A stretch of DNA of 64,000 nucleotides from Parietaria judaica (taxonomy: Eukaryota; Streptophyta; Magnoliopsida; Rosales; Urticaceae), in NCBI GenBank assembly GCA_954871525.1, contig OX940870.1, positions 6,603,501 through 6,667,500 of the forward strand, given 5' to 3'. Position 1 is the first letter of the stretch; each line of letters opens with the position of its first letter. The notes beneath the pieces are model-generated. The model worked only from the letters and a program-made list of their open reading frames with translations. It did not search any database and was not told the origin of the DNA. Position numbers and translations under genes: made by a program. Shown here piece by piece: positions 35,401 through 49,494 of this stretch.

Positions 35401-37979
35401 ATGGAGAACCAGCCGTTCGATTTCATGCCGGAAATCGCAACCCGAGGCTCGGGAAACCTCGCCGACGGTATTTCCAGTCACGCGAGCATGAACTCTTTTG
35501 CGCACTCCTATTTTCTCGACCACAACGCCGAATTCCACGCCAGCTCGAGCTCGCCGTGCTACTCGTACGGTAAACGGGGCATCGCCGGAGACGCGTTGCA
35601 AGAGAATCTCAACCATCTGGCGATCTCAATGCCGCAAATCTACTCCTCCCAAGTTATAATCCCTGATCACTATGGACAGAACTCTTCAATCATGCCTAGT
35701 CTGAACCACGACGGCGAGCTCTCCACAATCACCGGGCAGTGGGAGCAGCAGTACGCCTCGCTCGACGCGGAGAGTAGTGTGGACCCAAATGGGTGGGTCC
35801 CGATGGCGGCTCAGCCGTACGGTGTGTCAAAGTTCAGCAGCGAGCTCTCGTTGACTCTGGCCACGTCGCAGCCCTCGGCGATGAGTGTCGATCCTTCCTC
35901 CGACGGGACCTCCACCAACGGTGAGGATCCGACACTAAGCTACGGCTCATACCAAGCCTCGCCGGCCGTACTACGCTCGGGCTACCTTGGCGCGATGCAG
36001 GAGATTTTGGCGCAGATTGCGAGCTTCTCGCTGGAGGGTATAGACAATGGCGGCACGGGGTGCGCGAACTTGGCGGCTGGGACAACGTCGTCTTGCGTTG
36101 GTGGCGCCGAGAGTGCGGTGGTGGTGGCGGATTTGATGGAGGAACGACGTCGTTTGGGTGTGGAGGCTAAGAAAGCCAAGCTTCTCGCCTTGTTACAGAT
36201 GGTATTTTTTTTCACTATTTGAAAGTTTAAACTCCTAATACAATTAATTGGATAATTGCGGTATTAGTACCCAGAAAAATTATAGTTGCACAACATATAT
36301 TCAAGCTTTCAATTGGTTTGTCTCAAGTGTCATGGTCAATGTTAAATTTCACTGACTGAGTAATTATTTAATTAAGTACAATCGAAGATTGAGAATATCT
36401 TACATGCATGCTATTTTGAATAATTTGGAGATTTTTACCGCAGTTATCATATAATATATTATATAGTTTGTAAAAATTCTTCTATTAGTTTATAACCATA
36501 CTTCGTTTGTGTTAATTTTTTCCCCTGAGTCCTAATAGGAAGCTAGAACCACATTTCTTTTTGATACTTTTTCAGCTCCAGTATATCTATCTTATTGTCG
36601 TTGTCGTTTAGGAAAAGGTCTAAATTCTTTTCCGAATTTTGTCGTTAGAATATTTTTTTTTTCTTTCCAAATAGGCCCCACGAAATTATTCAGGCTATCA
36701 TTTGGCCCCACACTAGTCCTCTAGGTAGGCACACTGTTGAAAAACTCGCCTAACGTAACCAACCCTTTCATTCTCCTGTTGTATTCATCGGATCCTTATC
36801 CTTTGACGTGAAAATGATTGATCAGGTTGACGACCGGTACAATCAGTGCGTCGACGAAATCCACACGGTCGTGTCGGCCTTCCACGCCGCCACGGAGCTG
36901 GACCCGCAGACGCACGCGCGCTTCGCGCTCCAGACGATCTCGCTCCTCTACAGAGGCTTGAGGGAGAGGATCAGCACCCAATGCCTCGCCCTGGGAGCCA
37001 CATTGGAGGCCGGTGCGGGCACTGAAGGAGACCGGTTGTTCGAAACCGACTTCATTCAGAAGCAGTGGGCGCTTCAGCAGATGAAGAAGAAGGAGCACCA
37101 GTTGTGGAGGCCCCAGCGAGGCTTGCCCGAAAAATCCGTGTCCGTGTTAAGGGCGTGGATGTTTCAGAACTTTCTTCATCCGTACGTGAGCTAGCTGATA
37201 CCCCCCGGAGTTGGATTTTATTTTAAAATGTTAAGGGGTGAGACCGAGACCGGTAACCGGTGTTTTCAGGTTCACTGGTCCTAGTGACGGAAATCCGGTA
37301 TTTCAAAATTTGATTGCTACGACTTGTTTTTTAAGCACCGGTTATTTAATTGGTAACTAGGACTGGTAGATAGCGGCTAGCGGACTCTAACCATGCCGGT
37401 AGATACCAAGTTTGATCAGTAATCGGTACCGATAAAAAAAAACAAAAAAAAAACGCAAGTACCGGATTTTTATCATATATAAGTGTAACTCTAGAAGTAA
37501 CTTTGTAACGATACTGACTCGTAAAACCCAACTGATAAATTCTCAGTGTCAGAATTAATTGCTGGTTTTAATCCTGCAAGTGTTAGCGGAAACCGGTGTT
37601 CGAGCCTGTAACCCGCGGGATAAAGCTCACGAGTAGCGTATTTTTAATGAAATTCTGGGATTGGTTTTAGGTATCCTAAAGACGCAGAGAAGCATTTGCT
37701 GGCAATAAAAAGTGGGTTGACGAGGAACCAGGTGCGTTATATATTATATAAATAATAAATATGTTGCATGCCAATTGATCACTTTATTGTTTCTTTAATT
37801 AGGTGTCTAATTGGTTTATAAATGCTCGGGTCCGGCTATGGAAGCCGATGATTGAAGAAATGTACGCCGAGATGAACCGGCGAAAGGCTCGCCGGAATGA
37901 CAGCAACGAGAGCACCATTCAAAGAAGTCTCACCAGTAGTACTAGTAGCAAGAACAAGAGCTTGAGATACAATATGTGA
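35401..37979 (+). CDS. ATH1: BEL1-like TALE homeodomain transcription factor, ATH1 type
   Basis: This nuclear TALE homeodomain factor pairs with KNOX proteins. In Arabidopsis ATH1 acts in the shoot meristem, organ boundaries and flowering repression. Exons are 35401-36201, 36826-37181, 37671-37731 and 37803-37979 (TGA), giving 464 residues; Arabidopsis ATH1 is of similar length. Features: low-complexity N-terminus; SKY-like box [20 protein letters not shown] at 193-212; BELL domain around 255-340 ([10 protein letters not shown], then [20 protein letters not shown] in exon 2); and homeodomain about 360-422 with the PYP loop (386-388) and [12 protein letters not shown] from 410. Exon 2/3 splits a Pro codon with donor GTACGT. 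The [20 protein letters not shown] and [17 protein letters not shown] wording is specific to ATH1 rather than other BLH proteins. The start at 35401 follows an in-frame region lacking another ATG. Confidence 0.94.
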
Positions 37980-38848
37980 ATTGAATCAAAGGAAGGATGT
38001 TAATTTTTAGTGATACACTGTTAATGCGTATATAAATCAAAGATGCATAGCCTTCAATATTGATATATAAATATTTATATTTATGCTAGCAAATTAGCCT
38101 TCAAATGTATGGTTAGTTTTCCACGCGTCACACTGAATTTCTAATATATATTGGAAACTTCTGTTGGTTGCGAAACTGCATATTTGTGATCGTAAAAAAA
38201 AAAAAGATACAAAGATTTGCTGTGATTTATAAGTATTTAATATTTATAATTTATTTTTACAATTTTATTTTAATTGTTCTTAGATTTTAGGGGTGACAAT
38301 ATCAGTCTCTAACTATGTACCCCTTGCATCGACAGATGCTACCGAATGAGATGCGGGCAAACATTCGGCTTTACTTGGTCTATTCGGTTGGTATCGGTAT
38401 ATTTGGTTTTCGATTTAAAACATAGTTTACTGTAATATTGTTTACTCTTTGATGTTAAATAAGAAAAATGGGTTTCTGGTTAATTTAAAAGCAGTCAAGA
38501 AGAAAAATAGGAGAAAGAGAAGAGGAAAGAAAAAAAAAATGACAATGCAAAAAATATATACTGCCAAACTATATACAAATAAATTGAATAATAATACTCG
38601 CGCGAGATCTTTGGTTTTACTAAACGACATGTCATTCTCTCATTAGGGTTTATATTCATTGGATTTTCAAGCCTATTGTAACTTGTAGGGCTTAACAGCA
38701 TTTTTTATTGGATATTTATTAAATAAAAGTAAACAAATTTAGAAAATATACATTGATAAGGCATATCATGTGACAAAGTAGATCATCAGCCTATAGCAAT
38801 ATGGTGTGTATTTGTAGAAGTGAAATAAAATCCAATCATAATTTAATA
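37980..38848. other. 3' flank of ATH1-like gene; intergenic
   Basis: The first 200 bases are probably 3' UTR. TTAGGGGTGACAATA at about 38288 looks like a hAT-type tip, but no matching right end was found. The region ends at the Helitron insertion site (host A at 38848). Confidence 0.45.
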
Positions 38849-41800
38849 CTAGTGGATCGGCACGCGCGAAGCGCGTTGACGATAAAATATAGTGTAATAC
38901 TATTCCATTTCACTAAAATTATGGGATTTATGAAGTCCCTTTGAAATTTTTTGATGTAAAATGGTGATTTGGATTTCATTGTAGATGGCACCAACACCAC
39001 GTAATTTGAATAATTAATGGAAAATTATTAGCTACATATGCAAATTTTATAGAATGTCGCAACTTTGATATAAAAATAAATTACAATTAAAAGATCTATG
39101 AATAATTTACAACTTGCAGGTTTGTATAATAATAATAATAATAAAAAGGATAAATGCTTATAACGGGATGTAATGATGTTTTTTCTTGTGCAAATGTATT
39201 ATATCTTTACTTAGGATAACTCCAACCACAAATACCAAAAATATTATATCATTTTGGTAGAGTTTTAATATATATATAAAAGAAAAAAAAAAACTTTCTA
39301 CTCCACAACACCAAAAATTACATCAAATACCCTACTAATCCAATTTATATACTTATCAAATTATTAGTCATTAATAAAATAAATAAATAGTGCAGTTTGG
39401 TGTTTCTAAATTATATTACACCAAATCTATCGTAAAACTTTTACATCTCACCAAAATAGTGGGAATTATGAAGCTATATTGGAGACGTTTTGGCGAAAAA
39501 AATCATAACAACATGGAGTTTTAAAGTTCCACTTGTGATGGACTTTGATCTTCATTTCAAATTTCTACTTGTCATTTTTGTTGCTCTACTCTTCGACTTT
39601 TAATTAATAGAAATTTAACACTTTATTCAATTAAAATTATATTAAGACTAACACAGATTTCTAAATATTATCTCCCATTCATGGTTTAGTATATCACTGA
39701 TTTCATCACGATTACTCTACATGGTTTAGTATACTAAGCTAAAAATAAACGTATGTACAAAATTACTAAATGTACTGTTACTTTATAGATTATACCAAAA
39801 TTATAAGTTAATACTTTAAATAATAAAAATTCATGTAAAAAGTGTTTATTGTGGAACCAATTCAATCTGTTATTGTTTTTATTATTTTACATAATCATTT
39901 TACATAATTAAGTGATTATTTAGTCTCTTTCTTATTAGAAGCACCAAAAAAAAAAGTCTTATCTGCAACATTAACATTCCAACTTCAAACACCATATGAG
40001 TAAACATACAAAAAAATATGAGATAATAATATATTCAATTTACGGCCACACACCATCAAATAATCAACAAAGAAATTAAACTTTCACTTTGATTGATTTT
40101 TATTTATTTTTTACGTTGTTGTATTTTTTTTCTTCAGCTATTGTAATTAGTGAAGTGAAATAATATCTCGTTACAATTATAGATATCTAAGCTATCGAAA
40201 ACATATTTGATATAATTTACGTATATTCATAATTCATGTCTTTAAATATTACAATATCTAAGAAGTGAGAGAGAGACCTCTGCAAAGGAAAAAGCGTGTG
40301 TCAAAACTGTATCCATTGACATGAAAAATAGATAGTTGCATAGAATGTCCAAGAGAAATTTAAAAATATACATGAAGAGTTAGCAAATAGAGCAGTGATA
40401 AGAATCTCATTCCCAAATTAACGAAAAGGATAGCTGAAGTAGTACACCCCTTGAAGAATTAACAATAAAAAAGACTCCGAGGAAACAAAAATTCGGGAAA
40501 TAAGAATCTAATATGAGAATTAACGCAAGGTTAACTGAACAAAAAAGCCTGAAAAATAAACATAAACAAAAAATTATATAAACATGAGAAACTAAAAGAA
40601 GAATAAATTCCAAGAAAAAATATAAACAAATAGTTGCATAGAATCTCCAAGAGAAATTTTAGAAGAGTTAGTAAATAGAGCAGTAAAATAAGAACCTCAC
40701 CGCCAAATTGACGGAAAGGATAGCCGATCGATGTAGTAAATCCCTGAATATGGAAAAAAAAAAATTGGGAATCAAGAATAAAAAAAGGACTCTGAGGAAA
40801 CGAAAATTCGGGAGTAAAATAAGAATCTCACCCCCAAATTGACGGAAACGATGGCCGAAATAGTAAACCCCTTTAAGAATCAACATAATATGGGAATTAA
40901 AATAAATGGATACGGTTAACTGAACAAAAAAACCCTCAAAAGTAAATGGATGCGATTGTATAATGAGAGCGATATACCTTCTGAGAAATGCGAGACAGAT
41001 GAACGCAACCAAGTTCACCCGTTGCTTAATTATTGTTCAAGAAAGTTTGCAGTTGAAATGGAGTGAACCCTTATATTTTGTAGTATGTCATTTATCTTGA
41101 ACACTTTCTAATACATATATATATATATATATATATATATGCCTCATATTTATTATTAATAATAATATTATTATTAATTCTTAAGAAAGAGATAGGTGGA
41201 CAATAAATAAATAAAAAAGGCTTTATAGTTTATAAGGATTTTAAAACTGTTTTATGAAGCTAATCCAAATAAAACACAACGACACAATAGAATGATGAGT
41301 CGATATTTCAATTAAATAACTCTTAATTATTTTATTTATTTCACATTTTAACCAAAGAGACATAACCAAGTTACTTGTTTGAATATGGTATTTAATTATT
41401 TTTCTCTTATATGATCTCAACTTCTTATCACAAACGTACGTATAGGATATCTCTTAAAATAACATTTTGATGTTGAAAGATAAGGCAACTAAAATAATTT
41501 ATTTTTATTTTTATTTTTCATTGACCTCATTCCTTTTGTAGCATAACTTTTAGAGGAAGAAAGAAAACTAATAGATAATTTAGCATAAACACAAATATCT
41601 CACTTTAAAAATGAAGATTTATTTTTTTTCTCTCATTTTAAAAAAATATTGCACTTTAATTGATGTTCAATATCAGAGAAACACCACCTAAATAATCATA
41701 TATCATATTTTCTTTGAAAAATAGAATCATCCAAAATAGTTTGAATATCATCAATGAATATCATCTCGCTTTCCACTATTCTCTATCTATAAAGCTTGCA

Positions 41801-44800
41801 TAATTGGTATCTTGTGATATTTACGACCCATCATTCATTTGTCATTTGTGGGCTCAAATTTTTCAAAGACACACATTTCATGATTAACAACTAAGAAAAA
41901 ATAAAGTTTAATCTTAAGACAATAACAAAAAAGTAACAGTATCTCAAGATATCAAAGTCGCAAAGAATATTATGTTGATAACTGTTTGACATTGCAGACT
42001 TCTATTATGGAAAGATGATTAGTTTTTTTATTTATTTATTTATGTAGATTAGCCAAAAAGACATGTTTTTCAAACTAAAAAAAATACATAAAATAAACAA
42101 CATAGTACTTACTTGAAAGGATGATGCATTGTAATCAATACATTTATATACATGTTGAACTACATATTTATTTTGGTTTCAAAAGAAATGTAACCAATTT
42201 ATAGTTGCATTTTGATATAAAATTTTCATGATCTATTATGAAATTTTTTCATTATCTGTAGACTTCTGTTGTGAAAAATACTCCCTGATTTTTCCCATAT
42301 AATGAAATTCTATTACATGAAAAGAAAAAGGGAAGGAAAAAGATCATCTTTAGTATTAGCACAATTTTTAGGGGTTAGAGATAATGATAATGTGTTGGTT
42401 AAAATTTTATGATTAATTACTTATCAAAAAGAAGAAGAAAAAAAAAATAAGTATGCATTGATGATATTCCTCTCTATTTTCCTTTGGACTTTACTTAATG
42501 CATTATTCTTGAAAGAAAAACAATATTAAGAGAGATTTTTCATCTATCATGTCTTACACAACCTCTATATATATGTAATAATAAAATGCGCAAACAATGA
42601 AAGTATCGGTTATAAATTTAGACAATAATATTAAACAAACTTATACTTCGGATTGTGATTTGTAGTCAAAATACCTACATCGACTTGTATTGCTCTATTT
42701 TTGTAAAGTAATTATATTTTGAACAATATATATTTTTCAATTTAAAAAAATTAGTAGGTAATTACTAAAATATTATAATCTAAGTAAGTGGGAACACAAT
42801 TGTTGAAGGAGTAAGACGATGCATTATTGAGATTTCTTGAAAGGTCATGCTAATTTCATAGTAATATATGAATTAAAATATCACTCAAGCTCAATACTAA
42901 TATGTGAATTGATATATCCTTCATGAATTGAAAGATTGTGAAAACTTAATTTCACTTTGTTTAGCGTATTTATTCACATGTTACTCGAAAATGGAAAAAT
43001 CAAACATTATGGCAAAGAGAACATGTAAACACACATAAAAGAAAACTCTAAATTTATGAAAGTGAAAATCATGCATGGTATTTAAGTTATATATACATGG
43101 AATTTGGACAACTTCACATTGCAATTAGCAATTACTAAAAGAATAATATTGCGGCTAAAAAAATGTAAAAGTTTGAGAAATAGAAATCTCATATTTCTAG
43201 TAGAGTGGCACTGCGTGAAGAAAATATTGAACAAACCGGTTAATTTGAAAGGCATACAACAACATTGAAATTAGCAATTACTCAAAAAAAAATTCAATAT
43301 TCTGTCAAAAAATGAATTCAAGATGTTAATATTACTGTGTTTGAGAAAATGAAAAATACAACTAATCACTACACATATATCTTCTAAACTAATCACTACA
43401 TATATGATATATTCCTTCTTCTTATATACATATAATATATATATAAATAAATACTATATGAACCTTTTATAGCATTCAGTATCTATCTCTATATATATAT
43501 ATATATATATATATAAATACGATCTTTAGATCCCTTTCAATTAATTCGATCAATTACGCTAATGGTTCTTTCAATATATATAATTGTTTTTGAAAATCTT
43601 TGTAGATCTGTAAAAAATATCTAATAAAAAAACATGGACGTTACTTCATACTCATACTTCATAGAAAATATCAAAAAACCAAATGTTATATGAATTAGGG
43701 AGTCTTACAGATACTTTAGTTATATTCAAGGCAAAGAAAAAGGACAGATGACCTTCGGATTAAAAAAAGTCTCCTTATTCATGATATTTATCTGATCAAA
43801 ACGGCTTTAAAAACACGTGTACCTACAATTCTACAAATACTTTAGTTATTCATATTGAAGATAAAGAATAAAATAAAAAATGAGAGATGACTTCGGATTA
43901 AGAAGTGTCATTATTCATATTTTCTGTCTTATCAAAATTGTTTAAAAAATATGTGTACCTTTAAAGGTGCCCCATATTGATGAGCTCTTAATTATTTTTT
44001 TTCTCTCCATTCTCTTACAAAAAGCATCTCGTGCACCGTCTACCACTGCATATACCAATAGTTGAAATAAAACTGCATAATCTTAATAAATGAAAATAAA
44101 TAAAACCAATGACTTGCCCAAGAATCCAAAAATGTTAGTAAAAAAATAGATGAATAAAGTACAAAGCTTAGTGAAGAACTCACCCGATTTAGCAAAAAAG
44201 AGAGCGGGAAAGAAATGGAATCGTCCCACTTTGTGTCGGGTGATGGTTTTGAAGTTAAAAATGGTCATTCACATTTTTTGAAAGCATGTTCCATGACCTG
44301 CAAAGAGAAAGAGACATGTTAGGAAAAAATTTAGAAAAAAAAAAAAACCAATGATTCAATTCAACATGTAAATAAATAAAAAAGAGACTAAAATTTTAAA
44401 TTGTCCAATGGGCAGTCTCTCTTCATATATATAAAGAGTGAATTATAAAGGGCACACGTTTTGATAAAATACACTTAATGAAAAATTGAAAATAATAATT
44501 GCCCCACTCATCAATTTTTTATCAATACACACGTTAGAAACTAAAACGACATATTCATGTAATAGAAACCTACATTATTTTTATTGAATACTGCATGCAT
44601 TTAAGAGAGTTAAGCTAATTAAGTACATTTAAGAAAAAAGATATAAATGATAGAATCTCATAAATCTGCCTGGAAGGAATAAAAGAAGGTGAAATGTTTA
44701 TTGAATGAAAATAAAATTAGTAGAAAAAATATATCAAAATTCGTGAAATTTTAGAATGAGGGAATGGTAGATATCCAAGCTTTTTAGATAATGAATTAAT

Positions 44801-44833
44801 TGTAGCGAGATTTTCCTTTTATATATATATAGA
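38849..44833 (-). mobile_element. Non-autonomous Helitron A (about 6.0 kb)
   Basis: On the minus strand the element starts TCTATATATATATAAAAGG (44833) and ends in a GC hairpin, ACGCGC-TTC-GCGCGT, about 12 bases before CTAG (38852-38849). The host bases are A and T on either side (plus strand: a38848, t44834), the AT target expected for Helitrons. There is no target duplication and no terminal inverted repeat. No Rep/helicase frame is seen, so it depends on a partner. Internal repeats occur at 40330-41000. Confidence 0.88.
40330..40950 (-). repeat. Three diverged repeat units inside Helitron A
   Basis: Stretches around TAAGAATCTCA-CCCAAATTGACGGAAA-GATAGCC recur at about 40400, 40690 and 40825. 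TAGTTGCATAGAAT-TCCAAG recurs at about 40331 and 40631. On the minus strand the units give related peptides (FRQFGGEILILL, and similar), which could be remnants of a duplicated exon. No family is recognised. Confidence 0.6.
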
Positions 44834-44849
44834 TATAGATTAATTTATA

Positions 44850-45647
44850 GGGTTAATTGCGGCAATAATGCACAACCTTTGGTCAAAAGGGGTTTTAGGT
44901 CCCCAACCATTCAAAGTGTGGGCAAAAATACACAACGTTTGTTGAATCTAAAATCTGTTGGTCCTTCCGTTATTGATGTTAACTTTTGTTGATGTGGCAT
45001 CGTTAAACTGTCAAATGGATTGCAAATTTGTAATATTAATTACATAACCTAATTAATAAGCATAAATTAAAATATTTTGATTATAATTCAAAAAATAATT
45101 TAAAACTTTAAATTAAATTATCAAGCAATACTTATTTAACGCGTAATTCTTATTTTTGAACTCGTGCTTCAATATTATTCACATCTTTACTATGTCATTT
45201 TTTAAATTACAGTTGTTTTTAATAATCGGTCGTTTTTTCAAAATTTTAGTCGCGTTTCTAATAAACTGTCGTTATGTAATCTTTGCAAATTTTGTCGTGT
45301 TTAATAATCCGTTGTTTTTCAAAAAAAATATTCATGTTTGACGAAGAGTCTGTTAGATTTTTAGGGGGGAGGGGGGGTAAAAATTATTTATTTAATTTAA
45401 AGTATTAATTATTTTTGAATCATAATTAAAATATGATTTAATTTATTCTTATTAATTAAATTATTACAAGTTAGCAGTCCATTTGGTAGTTTAACGATGC
45501 CACATCACCAGAATTTAACATCCCTAACAGAAGGACCAACGGATTTTACATTTAACAAAGGTTGTGTATTTTTTCCCACACTTTGAAAGGTTGGGGACCT
45601 AAAACCCCTCTTGACCAAATGTTGTGCATTATTGCCGCAATTAACCC
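44850..45647. mobile_element. Mutator-like foldback element (798 bp)
   Basis: The tips are GGGTTAATTGCGGCAATAAT and the inverse ATTGCCGCAATTAACCC. The arms run through GCACAACCTTTGGTCAA and GGTTTTAGGTCCCCAACC. A perfect 9-bp duplication, taatttata, lies at 44841-44849 and 45648-45656. It landed seven bases from the Helitron A edge. The core (45160-45340) is AT-rich with a chance ORF. It is non-coding. Confidence 0.92.
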
Positions 45648-45656
45648 TAATTTATA

Positions 45657-46216
45657 TGATATATATATTGGTCTGGCTTACTTCTCTTCTGTGTTTGGAA
45701 ACTTATGCCAAGAAGTAGAACATGTGTTTAGTTTATGAGATTATGCTTCGATTAAAAAATAAACAGACTGCGTACATTGACAGTTAAAAATGATTTATTT
45801 TACACCATATGCATGTCTTATATAATGTATATGTACTTCTTATCTTCTCACTTCTAAATCAAAGCAACTAGGGGAAGATTAGATGGAAAAAGACTTAAAA
45901 AGAATATCGTTATCAAATATTAATACATTTACCGTGTGGTCTATTATATGCTATTTCATGGATTTGGTTTGAAATTATACTTCTAGTTGAAATATAAAAA
46001 TTCAAAACTTTACAATTTACACATACGTGGTGTCACTGTAATTAGACATGACCACAATCAACGGACCCACTGCATTTTGTTAATTTATTTATAAACAAAA
46101 AATAAATAAAAAAATCAAAGAAGTCAAAAGGTTGGGAGGAATCAATGGAGAAAGATTGTCGTTTTAGTTTGAATGCAGTTTCTAGCATTTATATGTAACT
46201 CACTATTTATAAAATA
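45657..46216. other. AT-rich host DNA between two mobile elements
   Basis: No gene or bounded repeat recognised. Confidence 0.45.
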
Positions 46217-49200
46217 CTAGTGGACAGCACCGCGCGAAGTGACCAATTTACGATTATAAATCTAAAGAGACTTTTTCATTAGATTTATCGTGTCTTATAT
46301 TTTAATATTAATAATTACTCATCGAAAAGAACTTAATAAAGATAAATAATAGACCACTCTATAAGAGTGCAGTAGAACATCGATACATCAATATTCTATA
46401 AATTAATAGTCTCGATAAATTATTACTTTTGTATGGTGCCTACTGGGCTACTATAACACTAACATTCTAAGTTTTTCTCGATAAATTAATAAATTGGTAG
46501 AATAATAAAATCTTATGGTCCTAACAATATTAATTTATACAGACTCAATTCTATTCCATCTCCATCTTGGTGGCATAACCCTTGAAAATTTTGCTCGATC
46601 AATTGAGTCCAAGTGGTAATATGAAAACTAACAAAAACAAAATCTATAATAGATTTCATTACTCATTATTCATAGTAGATAATAGTAGTAAAATAGTAGC
46701 AGAACCCTCAAATATATATATATATATATATGGAAATCCAATGAAAAAAATGTATGAATACAATGCACGACTGAAACTGAGAAATAAGAAAATCATAGGG
46801 GAACTGACGAACTTACACTTGATTGAAGAAACCCCCCCTTAATCAACTTAAGGAAGACCAATGCACATAAATCAAATGAAACTCACCGGAATAGAATGAC
46901 CATAACTCCAGGAAAAAATAAACTAACCGAAAAACACGACAACGTAATTCTTGCTTGAAGAAATCCCATTGAAAAATGGTTTCTTGTGTAGCATATAAAT
47001 GAATTACCAAATGGTATAATAATGAATACGTGGTGAGTTTCTTTTAAAAAAAATGCGATTAATTTTTATTTTTATTTTTTTATTAAATACAATTTGAATG
47101 TGGTGATATTTAACGTGGTGATACTCATAAGTCATATTAACTCGTGACCAAAGAGTAGAGAATTTTGAAAATATAGTATTTAAAATATAAGGATTTTCAA
47201 ATCATTCGCTTTGCTTTGTGTGACTGGCCGCACAGCTACGTAACATTATGAACAAATATAGTTAAAAGTTTTTTTTTCTTTAAATTGATTAATAACCTAA
47301 ATATGTATTGATCGTTTGACATCACATCAAACTCAACAATTAGTCGTAAATATATTTTAAAGTTCGATTAAATAGTTAAAAAAAAACTATTATTTTTTAT
47401 GCAAATTCAATAATAAAAAAATTATTGAATATGTAAGACTTGGTCAAGATAAGTGTTTGATACTTTGAATTACTTAAAGAGTATTTATGCATTAATTTTT
47501 TAAATGAAACTTTGTGATATTTGGTTAACGTATAAAATATATAAAGACCTTGTAATTTTTTTTATAAGAGTAAGGAAACTGTCGAAAACAAAAGAAACAA
47601 ATGCCACATTATCATCTATATATATTTTCACCAAAGTGCGGGGGGTTACAAAATCGGGAAAAATAAAAACATAATGATTGATGAATATTTGTTAATAAAG
47701 AATATCAAATTGGAGTAAACAAAATAGCTAAAAGTACGAAGAAATGTATGGACATGTAATTGTAAGTTTAAGTGTAAACATTAATTAATTAATTTACCCA
47801 AAAAATAAAAGTGTAAAGGGCCATTGCAACCAAACATCAACTATTGCATAAATTACACATGAATTAATCATGCATTCACGATCGATTACAATGTTAACAT
47901 CAAATCTAAAAACGTAACAAGAAAAAAATCTAAAATTGCCACAAATTAAATAAAACATTAGACGATAATGCACTGAAACATACTCTCATGATAATCGTCA
48001 AATTCCTGACGAAATACACCGAAACAGTAGGGAGAAGACTCATGGTTAGACATGCGGAGAAGGTTCGTCAAGATTTCTATAGAAGTGAAACGAATTCCGA
48101 GAAGCTTAACAAACGTCGTGAAAAATGTAAAAGAAAAAAAAACAAAGAATGCAGAGAGAGCCACACTAAATTGGTCTCTCAATATGAAATTTGTTCACCT
48201 GTAACCAAGGCCGACTTCGAATCTTAGGGACCTTTTTCATAATAAATATTTTAATTATAAAATTTATAATAATCACATAACATACAGAAGAAAGTTAAAT
48301 CCTAATACCCAATATTCGCAAAAAAATGGTATGGTGAAATTTCTCAATAAAATATTTTTAATAACAATTATAAAACTATAATCACATAAATCAATTAAAA
48401 AAGAAAAAAAGTTAAATACCTGATACCCAATCATTCAATCCAATTTTAACAGCTCCAAAGTTAAGCAATTGTGAAATCTACTTCGAAAACACTTATAAAT
48501 CATAATAAATTTAAAAAAAATATCAAATACAAAATTATAATTAAAATAAAATTTTAATCTTACTTCTTCAAATGAATGATCATACCTTTAGATATGTTGG
48601 AGTGGGACACGATTTCCCAACTTCACTGCGTTGTCAATAGATTCAACTAAAATGCTAACACATATTCAACTAAATTAATAATAGCTCACAGAGTAATATA
48701 CACACAATCGACAATAGATTAAGAAAGATGGACCGAAACCTGTAATTGTCGATTGGCGAGAAAAAACTCAGTTCAATGAGGATCTAGAGGAACCAAATTG
48801 GGGTTAAGTATAGTTTTTTTCTCCATTAACCAAAACGACTCCATTAACCAAAACGACGTGTACTTAATATGTCATCAATGAGAACTAAGTGAGAGAAACC
48901 ATTCCACTAATTCAATGATAACTCTTAAAGTTCAAGATGACTAAGAACGTCGTATGCATGTCCCAATTGCCTTTTTATATTCCATATTTTGGTGATTAAA
49001 TGATATTTTTTTTTCTTTATAAAATGAATTGTATTTAACTCCTAATACAAAATCTAAGAAAATGAGAATCATGAATTCTTGCTTTCAAGTTGTGCCATGT
49101 AATACCTCAAAACTCTCCTATATGTAAAATAAATATACATGTAATAAACATGTAATACCTCAAAACTCTCCTATATGTAAAATAAATATACATGTAATAA

Positions 49201-49494
49201 ACATGATATATGCATGTATAAGTGTGTGCTTTTAATGAAAAAAAATTAAAAAATAAAAAAAAGTTTGTGCTTTTCATGCGTTATGTTAATATATAATGCA
49301 TGCATTTCTATATAAATGCATTTAATTTAATGTGTTTCTATAAAATAATGAACGTGAATGTAGTGATTCATTGATGATGAAATATTTTTTTCATGAAAAA
49401 AAAATCTAAAATATGAAAAAATAGAGAATGAGGATTGCTTGATTTGTAGTATGCCATGTCATCTAGTGAGATTTTCCTTTTATATATATATAGA
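46217..49494 (-). mobile_element. Non-autonomous Helitron B (3.3 kb)
   Basis: It has the same minus-strand 5' terminus as Helitron A (TCTATATATATATAAAAGG, from 49494) and ends TCCACTAG at 46217, preceded by a GC-rich but imperfect hairpin (TTCGCGCGG). The host A/T bases flank it (a46216, t49495). No Rep/helicase frame is present. Frames at 46582-46842 and 47988-48227 have no recognised family. A 53-bp tandem pair lies inside at 49096-49201. Confidence 0.85.
49096..49201. repeat. 53-bp tandem duplication in Helitron B
   Basis: CATGTAATACCTCAAAACTC recurs at 49096 and 49149. The two units look identical by eye. Confidence 0.92.

Noticed and set aside
38288..38430. TTAGGGGTGACAATA tip followed by TCGGTATATTTGG-type sequence
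   Set aside because: It resembles one end of a hAT MITE, but no inverse partner or target duplication was found.
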